DNA of 5,096 nucleotides, taken from NCBI GenBank assembly GCA_025462985.1, contig JAOAPP010000539.1:1-5096 (forward strand). The letters run 5' to 3'. The notes below the pieces were generated by a model. The model searched no databases. It worked only from the letters and a program-made list of their open reading frames with translations, and was not told where the DNA came from. Position numbers and translations under genes: made by a program. The stretch is from Bryobacterales bacterium. GTDB taxonomy: Bacteria > Acidobacteriota > Terriglobia > Bryobacterales > Bryobacteraceae. Below are positions 1 through 5,096 of the stretch, piece after piece; positions within the stretch are counted from its first letter, which is position 1; each line of letters begins with the position of its first letter.

Positions 1-840
1 ATGCAGCATCGCCCTTACAACGCAGCCAGCCCGGGTTTCCTTGGGGCGGGGCACACTTCCTTCCGGCCGATGGCTGAGGGGAAGTCCGACATGGTGCTGA
101 ACGGCATTACGGTGGATCGCTTGTCCGACCGCAGGATGCTTCTGGCGGGTTTTGATCAATTTCGCCGAGATGTTGACACCAGCGGCTTAATGACCGGGAT
201 GGATTCGTTTCAGCAACAGGCGATGGGCGTGCTGACCTCCAGCAAACTATTGGAGGCGCTGGATGTATCAAAGGAAGACCCGCGCCTTCGGCAGCGCTAC
301 GGCAAGGGCGACTTGAAGGTGCATGGTGACGCCGCGCCCATGATCAACGAGCAGTTTATCGTGGCCCGTCGCCTTGTCGAGGCGGGGGCGCGCGTCGTGA
401 CGGTGGCCTACGGTTTTTGGGATTATCATGGCAACAATTTCAAGAATGCCCGCGCCGATCTGCCACTGCTCGATCAGGCGGTCAACGCACTGATTACCGA
501 TCTGCACGAGCGCGGACTCGACAAGGACGTGAGCGTGGTGGTTTGGGGGGAGTTCGGACGCACCCCGATCATCAACAAGGACGGCGGACGCGACCATTGG
601 CCGCGCGTGAGCAGCGCGCTGCTAGCCGGCGGCGGCATGAAGATGGGCCAGGTCATCGGCGCCACGGATCGATTGGGTGGTGAACCGAGCGAACGACCTG
701 TTACGTTCGGCGAGGTCTTTGCGACGCTCTACCACAATCTTGGGATCGACGTAAACACAGTGACCGTGACGGATCTCAACGGCCGCCCCAATTACCTGGT
801 GCCAGACGGCGCCCAGCCGATGCGGGAACTTGTCGGTTAG
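1..840 (+). CDS. DUF1501 family protein, C-terminal part (5' end outside window)
   Basis: This is the C-terminal 279 residues of a DUF1501 protein (Pfam PF07394; alkaline phosphatase/sulfatase-like superfamily). Visible family landmarks are PGFLGAGHTSFRP near residues 11-23, WDYHG at 140-144, GEFGRTP at 183-189 and GRDHWP at 196-201, followed by the usual SSALLAGGGMKMG strand and an LYHNLGID segment near 243-250. The ATG at position 1 is very probably an internal methionine. Family members are usually well over 400 residues, and the Tat leader and first half of the fold are absent here, so the true start lies to the left. The C-terminus (GRPNYLVPDGAQPMREL) is a normal family ending, so the 3' end is complete. 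It is a different DUF1501 subtype from the neighbour it converges with, since its ending after the LGID segment is quite different. Probable role is an exported protein of unknown reaction; substrate and activity cannot be deduced. Family assignment is firm, function is not. Confidence 0.93.
   Translation: MQHRPYNAASPGFLGAGHTSFRPMAEGKSDMVLNGITVDRLSDRRMLLAGFDQFRRDVDTSGLMTGMDSFQQQAMGVLTSSKLLEALDVSKEDPRLRQRYGKGDLKVHGDAAPMINEQFIVARRLVEAGARVVTVAYGFWDYHGNNFKNARADLPLLDQAVNALITDLHERGLDKDVSVVVWGEFGRTPIINKDGGRDHWPRVSSALLAGGGMKMGQVIGATDRLGGEPSERPVTFGEVFATLYHNLGIDVNTVTVTDLNGRPNYLVPDGAQPMRELVG
837..840. other. Overlapping stop codons of two convergent genes
   Basis: The four bases TTAG contain TAG for the plus-strand DUF1501 gene (838-840) and, on the complement, TAA for the minus-strand DUF1501 gene (839-837). 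The two coding regions therefore overlap by four bases, with no intergenic space for a separate terminator. Both protein endings look natural for the family, so this seems to be a real arrangement, not an assembly break. Confidence 0.9.
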
Positions 841-2303
841 ACCAAAATTTCTTTCACCACCTGGCCGCGCACGTCAGTCAGCCGGATATCCCGTCCGCCG
901 AAGCGGTAGGTAAGCTTTTCGTGATCCAGCCCGAGTAGATGGAGCATGGTGGCGTGAAGATCGTGCATTTCGAGCTTGTTGACGACGGCTCGATAGCCCC
1001 AATCGTCAGTTTCCCCGTATGTCATGCCGCTGCGGACGCCGCTCCCCGCCATCCAGATGCTGAAGCCGAACTCATTGTGGTCGCGACCGTCGCTACCCTG
1101 GGCAAAGGGAGTGCGGCCGAACTCGCCAGCCCAGACCACAAGTGTGCTGTCGAGCAAGCCGCGCTGCTTTAAGTCCGTAAGCAAGCCGGCAATCGGCTGG
1201 TCGATGGCGCGCGCATTGTCTCCGTGATTTTTTACCAGTCCGCCATGGGCATCCCAGCGTGAATAGCCATCCACCATCGGGATCGTGAGTTCGATGAAGC
1301 GGACGCCCCGTTCCACCATACGCCGGGCAAGGATGCATTCGCGGGCGTAGGTGCGCGTGTGTTCGTAAGTGGCGTCGAGGCCGTAGAGTTTTTTTGTCGC
1401 CTCGCTCTCGCCGCTTAGATCCATCAAGCCGGGAATGGCGACTTGCATTCGCGCGGCCAGTTCATAGTTGGCAATGGCGGATTCCAGCGCGTCCGTCCGC
1501 CCGGAATTCTGGAGACTCTCTTGATTCAATCGCCCGACCAGCCGGCGCTTGGCTTCCTGGAGTTGCGCGGTTTTTTCGCTGGGAATCACATTGGCTAGGG
1601 GTGTGCCGCGGGCGTGGAGCAACGAGCCCTGGTAGGTGGCGGGGAGAAAGCCGCTGCCGAAATTGTCGAGACCGCCGGAAGGGATTTGCCCGCCGTTGAG
1701 CACCACGTAGCCGGGCAGGTCTTCGTTTACACTGCCCAAGCCGTAGGTTACCCAGGCACCCATGCTGGGGCGGCCCTGAAGGCCGAGCCCACTGTGCAGG
1801 AAATAATTCGCGCTGGTGTGCTCGGGAAAATTCGAGGTCATCGAGCGAATGACGCAGAGATCGTCCGCCTGCTTCGCGACGTGTGGGAACAGGTCACTGA
1901 TCCACATGCCGGACTGGCCATGCCGGTTGAAGTTCCAAGGCGACTTCAGCACCTTGCCGACATTCTCAAATTGAGTTTTCTCCAGCTTGCCAATGGCCTT
2001 GCGCGGATCCTGTCCGTGATATTTCTCCAGCATCGGTTTGTAGTCGAAGCTATCGACCTGCGAGACCGCGCCCTCCATGAAGAGGAAGATGACACTCCGG
2101 GCCTTGGCGGGGAAGTGCGGCGGCTTTGGCGCGAGCGGCCGTCGAGGCGGAGTTGTAACAGCGCCCGCCAGGGCATCGGTCACTTCACCGCCAAAAAGCG
2201 CGGAAAGCGCAAGAGCCCCGAATCCGCCCGATGCGCGGCGCAACAGTTCGCGCCGACTGATGCTCCGAGGGAGGAAGAGAGGATTCTGGTGAGCGGGATT
2301 CAT
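837..2303 (-). CDS. DUF1501 family protein with Tat signal, complete
   Basis: A complete 488-residue DUF1501 protein (PF07394, alkaline phosphatase/sulfatase-like superfamily). The N-terminus carries a twin-arginine leader: SRRELLRR at residues 16-23, a hydrophobic stretch at about 27-38 and a possible signal peptidase site after ALA at 44-46, so export as a folded protein is predicted. The mature part begins with the strand VIFLFMEGAVSQVDSFDYKP (71-90), then SNFPEHTSANYFLHSG (157-171), WDAHGG (350-355), GEFGRTP (393-399) and GRDHN (406-410). These Asp, His and Glu-rich motifs are conserved in the family and may be metal ligands by analogy with sulfatases; that is inference. The ATG at 2303 is chosen because it places the RR motif 16 residues in, and the next Met (residue 76) would delete the signal. 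It follows the DUF1549/DUF1553 gene by one base, so the two are probably co-transcribed and act together. No frameshift or missing block is seen. The reaction and substrate are unknown. Confidence 0.96.
   Translation of the reverse strand: MNPAHQNPLFLPRSISRRELLRRASGGFGALALSALFGGEVTDALAGAVTTPPRRPLAPKPPHFPAKARSVIFLFMEGAVSQVDSFDYKPMLEKYHGQDPRKAIGKLEKTQFENVGKVLKSPWNFNRHGQSGMWISDLFPHVAKQADDLCVIRSMTSNFPEHTSANYFLHSGLGLQGRPSMGAWVTYGLGSVNEDLPGYVVLNGGQIPSGGLDNFGSGFLPATYQGSLLHARGTPLANVIPSEKTAQLQEAKRRLVGRLNQESLQNSGRTDALESAIANYELAARMQVAIPGLMDLSGESEATKKLYGLDATYEHTRTYARECILARRMVERGVRFIELTIPMVDGYSRWDAHGGLVKNHGDNARAIDQPIAGLLTDLKQRGLLDSTLVVWAGEFGRTPFAQGSDGRDHNEFGFSIWMAGSGVRSGMTYGETDDWGYRAVVNKLEMHDLHATMLHLLGLDHEKLTYRFGGRDIRLTDVRGQVVKEILV
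2166..2303 (-). other. Twin-arginine signal peptide of the DUF1501 protein
   Basis: These are the first 46 codons of the complete DUF1501 gene. They hold a polar n-region with S-R-R-E-L-L at residues 16-21, a moderately hydrophobic core rich in Ala, Gly and Leu (about 27-38), and a possible AxA-type cleavage site (A-L-A, 44-46). The RR motif fits the Tat consensus except for Leu instead of Phe after the x position, which is common. The exact cleavage point is a guess. Confidence 0.85.
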
Positions 2304-2307
2304 GTTA
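2301..2307 (-). promoter_or_regulatory. Stop-start junction (TAA-C-ATG), probable translational coupling
   Basis: On the minus strand the DUF1549/DUF1553 gene ends in TAA (2307-2305), one base follows, and the ATG of the DUF1501 gene starts at 2303. The roughly 20 bases upstream are AT-rich (GAATTTATTTACGTGAAA) and contain no GGAGG-like Shine-Dalgarno sequence. Start of the downstream gene by ribosomes finishing the upstream one is the simplest explanation. Coupling is inferred from spacing only. Confidence 0.65.
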
Positions 2308-5096
2308 TTTCACGTAAATAAATTCATTGGCGTTCTGGAGCGCGTGGCATAAATCGCTCCAAGCATCGACGCTACGCTCATCGGAGGCGTTTTGCAGTTT
2401 GCGCAATTCGCTGAGCGATTCCAGGCACTCGCTTGACTCTTTGTCCGTAGGCAACCTGCCATAGGCAGTTTCGAAGAGCCACTGGACCCGAGCCACGCTG
2501 CCAGCTTCCGGCATCGCTCGGAGGAGGCGCTCGGCCCAAACGCGGGCCTGCTGGTGGAACAGCGGATCGTTCATCAAGGCCAGCGATTGCGCGGGCACGT
2601 TGGTGATGTTTCGTTTGCCCACGGTGCTGAAAGGCGTTGGTGCATCGAACGTTTGCATCAGGGTGGGGAGAAAATTCCGGCGCATCCCGGTGTAGATACT
2701 CCGCCGTCCATCGCCATCGAGCGGGCCGCCCAGTTCTGGCCGGCTGCGGCCCACCAAAAATTCCGTGAGATGTACCGTGACGGGCGGGCCATAAACGGCG
2801 GGGTTCAATCGACCCGAAACCGCGAGCAGGGAGTCACGGATCACTTCTCCCTCCAGCCTGCGCACCGGCATGCGGTGGAGCAAAGCGTTGGCAGGGTCGA
2901 GTTCCTCGTTCCGGGGATCCGCCGGGCGGCTGCTCATGGCGAAGGTTTGGGTGAGCACGAGACGCTTGATCAGTCGTTTGAGTGACCAATTGTCCTCATG
3001 CACGAACTGCGAGGCGAGATGATCGAGGAGTTCGGGATGCGTTGGACGGTCACCGAGCGCTCCGAAGTTGTCCACGCTCGCCACAATGCCACGACCGAAC
3101 ACGTGATGCCACACACGGTTCACAATGGTGCGCGACACAAGCGGGTTCGACGGATCCACGAGTTGGCGAGCGAGCTCATAACGTCCGCTGGAAACGGTGG
3201 TGGTGATTGGCCTGGCTGAGGCGAAGGCCACCGGCAAACTCCGCGGCGACAAGGGGCCGGGCTGGAAAGGCTTGCCGCGCACGAGGATGTTTTCGTCCAC
3301 ACCAGTGCCGTCGAACCAGGCGACAGCGGTGCGCGATTCCCAACGTACACGGCTGGCGATATTGCTTTGGCTCGCGAGATACTCGTTTGCTAAAAGTACG
3401 GTAGCGGAGTCCGGCCCATCGCGGAACAACGCGGGATTTTGGATGAACCAGTGGGCCAGCGCCGCTTGCCAAGAGGGGGCAGGGGATTTCACCACCGCGC
3501 CGGAGGCAAACTGCTGGCTGGCTGAGATTGCCGCTCGCTGGAATTCCCGTGCGTAATCCGCAAGGGAACGGCTCGCAGGGCCTGGCTCAAAGACTCCGGC
3601 AGGCGGCAGCCACTTTGGCGGTTCCGGAGCCTCGACGACCATCAGCACCTCCAACTCGCCGTCCCCATCGGGTCCGAATTCCACGTGCGCTCTGTGTCCT
3701 TTATAAGGGCTCAGGTCGTGGGTGACCCAGCGAGGCTCGTTTTTGGAACCGCTGTCGAAGTTCCGCACCAGGCCGCCGTGCAGGGGACCCTCGACCATGA
3801 GGTGCGAATCGACGGCCGCGTAAACCCGGGTCTTGCCCTTGATGAGGTAATGCAACTTGCCCTCGCCGAGAGTCACCGTGGGAGTCCGCAACATCTGGCC
3901 CGAGCGCCCCGTGGCGGAAAGTGCCCCGGAATCATTTTGGTTACCCGGCGCAGCCTTGAGACGATTCCAGAACAGGTCACGTCGCGCTGCGCCATAAGTC
4001 ATTACGTGGGCAATAGGGTTGGCTGCATCGGTGCCGAGGATGACGTCCCCAGGGATCAGTGGCCGGGTGCCGAATGCTTCGCCATCGACTTTCCACGGTT
4101 GCTGTCCCGGCTTGGTGTAGTCTGCAACCACTCGAGCATCGGGAGGAAATGCAGACTCCTTGACTAGTTGATTCGCTGCGAGCAACTCAGGGAAGCGGGC
4201 GGGCGATTCGTCATGACTACTCAGCGCGAGCCGGGCGAACAGGTGCAACGGACTTGCCGGGTTTGTCCTCGCTTGAACGAGATGTTCGATCCAGCGCTGG
4301 AGGCGTTGGGCGTCCAAGGAGCGCTGGCGGGCGACGGCTTCCGTGACTGCCGCGGGTTGCTCTTTGTCCGCAACCCCAACCTGGCGCGCCGCCATTAAGT
4401 AATTGGCGATCTGTTCGATGCCCTTTTTCCGAGAAGCCGCGATTGTCTTGGCCAGCTTTGGTGCAGCCCGACTTCTGAGTTCGGTCAATTCGCCTGCCAT
4501 TTTGCGGTTGTTTTCCATGGCCTCGAACCGGACCTGCCGGTAACTGGAGCCGAGCATGAAACCCGTCATGGCGTAGTAATCCTGGGTGCGGATGGGATCG
4601 AACTTGTGATCGTGACAGCGCGCGCAGGCAACGGTGAGACCGAGGAAACTCTTACTGAAGACATCGACCTTGTTGTCGATGCGCTCGCATTCGTCCTGGC
4701 GGATGTCGACCGGCGAATGAACCTCCTCGCCAAGAAACGCCCAACCGGTCCCGAGCACGGACTCATTTATTTCGGTGCCGGGGCGGAGCCGTGGATTTGG
4801 CAAGAGGTCGCCGGCCAGAGCTTCGAGTAAAAACTGATCGTATGGGACATTTTCGTTGAAGGCACGAATGAGGTAATCGCGATAATGCCAAGCGTTCGCA
4901 ATGATGTAGTCGCCCTCGTGTCCGCGCGACTCGGCGTATCGCATGAGGTCCATCCAATGCCTTGCCCAGCGCTCACCGAAATGAGGCGAGGCGAGCAGGC
5001 GGTCGACTACTCGTTCGCGGGCACCAGGCTTTTGGTCGGCGAGAAAGGCGTGAATCTCCTCCAAACTCGGCGGCAGGCCGGTGATGATAAAATGGA
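2305..5096 (-). CDS. DUF1549/DUF1553 (PSCyt2/PSD1) protein, 5' end outside window
   Basis: A large protein with DUF1549 (PSCyt2, PF07583) at its N-terminal side and DUF1553 (PSD1, PF07587) at its C-terminal side. Counting from the TTG at 5062-5064, DUF1549 spans about residues 1-180 with FGERWARHWMDLMRYAES (29-46) and the CxxCH motif CARCHDHKFDPI (147-158). A helical, charged segment follows (about 181-265), then a beta-rich module (about 305-482), then DUF1553 (about 625-905) with NPLVSRTIVNRVWHHVFGRG (640-659) and NVPAQSLALMNDP (822-834). The ending ANEFIYVK is typical, so the 3' end is complete. The TTG is not the real start: the frame stays open to the right edge and upstream codons read HFIITGLPPS, a conserved lead-in to DUF1549. 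The missing N-terminus would hold a signal peptide and often a PSCyt1 cytochrome-like domain. It lies one base upstream of the DUF1501 gene, the usual partner. Role is probably extracytoplasmic, perhaps linked to polymer degradation, but no activity is established by sequence. Confidence 0.95.
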   Translation of the reverse strand, partial: HFIITGLPPSLEEIHAFLADQKPGARERVVDRLLASPHFGERWARHWMDLMRYAESRGHEGDYIIANAWHYRDYLIRAFNENVPYDQFLLEALAGDLLPNPRLRPGTEINESVLGTGWAFLGEEVHSPVDIRQDECERIDNKVDVFSKSFLGLTVACARCHDHKFDPIRTQDYYAMTGFMLGSSYRQVRFEAMENNRKMAGELTELRSRAAPKLAKTIAASRKKGIEQIANYLMAARQVGVADKEQPAAVTEAVARQRSLDAQRLQRWIEHLVQARTNPASPLHLFARLALSSHDESPARFPELLAANQLVKESAFPPDARVVADYTKPGQQPWKVDGEAFGTRPLIPGDVILGTDAANPIAHVMTYGAARRDLFWNRLKAAPGNQNDSGALSATGRSGQMLRTPTVTLGEGKLHYLIKGKTRVYAAVDSHLMVEGPLHGGLVRNFDSGSKNEPRWVTHDLSPYKGHRAHVEFGPDGDGELEVLMVVEAPEPPKWLPPAGVFEPGPASRSLADYAREFQRAAISASQQFASGAVVKSPAPSWQAALAHWFIQNPALFRDGPDSATVLLANEYLASQSNIASRVRWESRTAVAWFDGTGVDENILVRGKPFQPGPLSPRSLPVAFASARPITTTVSSGRYELARQLVDPSNPLVSRTIVNRVWHHVFGRGIVASVDNFGALGDRPTHPELLDHLASQFVHEDNWSLKRLIKRLVLTQTFAMSSRPADPRNEELDPANALLHRMPVRRLEGEVIRDSLLAVSGRLNPAVYGPPVTVHLTEFLVGRSRPELGGPLDGDGRRSIYTGMRRNFLPTLMQTFDAPTPFSTVGKRNITNVPAQSLALMNDPLFHQQARVWAERLLRAMPEAGSVARVQWLFETAYGRLPTDKESSECLESLSELRKLQNASDERSVDAWSDLCHALQNANEFIYVK
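4612..4626 (-). other. CxxCH motif in the DUF1549 domain
   Basis: Codons for C-A-R-C-H lie inside the stretch LGLTVACARCHDHKFDPI of the DUF1549/DUF1553 protein. CxxCH is the covalent haem c attachment motif, and the domain's alternative name (PSCyt2, planctomycete cytochrome-like) reflects this. The motif is strongly conserved in the family. Whether haem is really bound, or whether the Cys and His residues hold a metal instead, cannot be read from the sequence; haem attachment would require export of the protein. Confidence 0.85.

Noticed and set aside
1..3. ATG at position 1 as a true gene start
   Set aside because: The protein would lack the Tat leader and the first half of the DUF1501 fold, and the sequence after it matches the interior of family members, so it is an internal methionine at the window edge.
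549..1125. Inverted DNA similarity between about 549-565 and about 1108-1125
   Set aside because: Both segments encode the GEFGRTP motif of the two DUF1501 paralogues on opposite strands. The match is explained by protein homology and is not a mobile-element end or regulatory inverted repeat.
1614..2321. A 235-codon open frame on the plus strand, opposite the DUF1501 gene
   Set aside because: It lies wholly antisense to well-conserved DUF1501 codons, including the Tat signal region. Its translation has no recognisable domain, and long antisense frames are common in GC-rich coding DNA.
2554..2985. A 143-codon open frame on the plus strand, opposite the DUF1553 domain
   Set aside because: It is antisense to conserved DUF1553 sequence, has a compositionally odd translation rich in His, Arg and Gly, and has no family features.
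3685..4167. A 160-codon open frame on the plus strand, opposite the beta-rich module
   Set aside because: Same reasoning: it mirrors a continuous conserved minus-strand gene, with no ribosome site or recognisable protein features.

Overview
The window is coding almost from end to end and holds three genes of the DUF1501 / DUF1549-DUF1553 type, two of them cut by the window edges. These families are greatly expanded in Planctomycetota and Verrucomicrobiota and uncommon elsewhere, so the window most likely comes from a GC-rich member of one of those phyla. The Tat leader and the absence of a clear Shine-Dalgarno sequence before the one visible start fit this, but I cannot settle phylum or genus by eye.

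Layout. Positions 1-840 (+) are the C-terminal part of a DUF1501 protein whose N-terminus lies left of the window. Positions 837-2303 (-) are a complete 488-residue DUF1501 protein with a twin-arginine signal. Positions 2305-5096 (-) are most of a large DUF1549/DUF1553 (PSCyt2/PSD1) protein; its reading frame stays open to the right edge, so its start and any N-terminal cytochrome-like domain are outside. The two minus-strand genes are separated by one base (TAA-C-ATG), an operon arrangement with likely translational coupling. The plus-strand gene converges on them and the two stop codons overlap within the four bases TTAG at 837-840.

How the genes work together. DUF1549/DUF1553 proteins are commonly encoded directly beside a DUF1501 protein. 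DUF1501 belongs to the alkaline phosphatase/sulfatase-like superfamily, and the pair is generally thought to act in the cell envelope or outside the cytoplasm. No defined biochemical reaction can be assigned from sequence. The large protein carries a CxxCH motif and, between its two named domains, a beta-rich segment resembling a jelly-roll binding module, so a role in handling an extracellular polymer is a reasonable but unproven inference. The plus-strand DUF1501 gene may be the tail of a second, mirror-image pair.

I see no RNA genes, CRISPR arrays, insertion sequences, phage genes, clear promoters or terminators, and no non-coding gap longer than one base. Nothing here points convincingly to a previously undescribed system beyond the poorly characterised families themselves.
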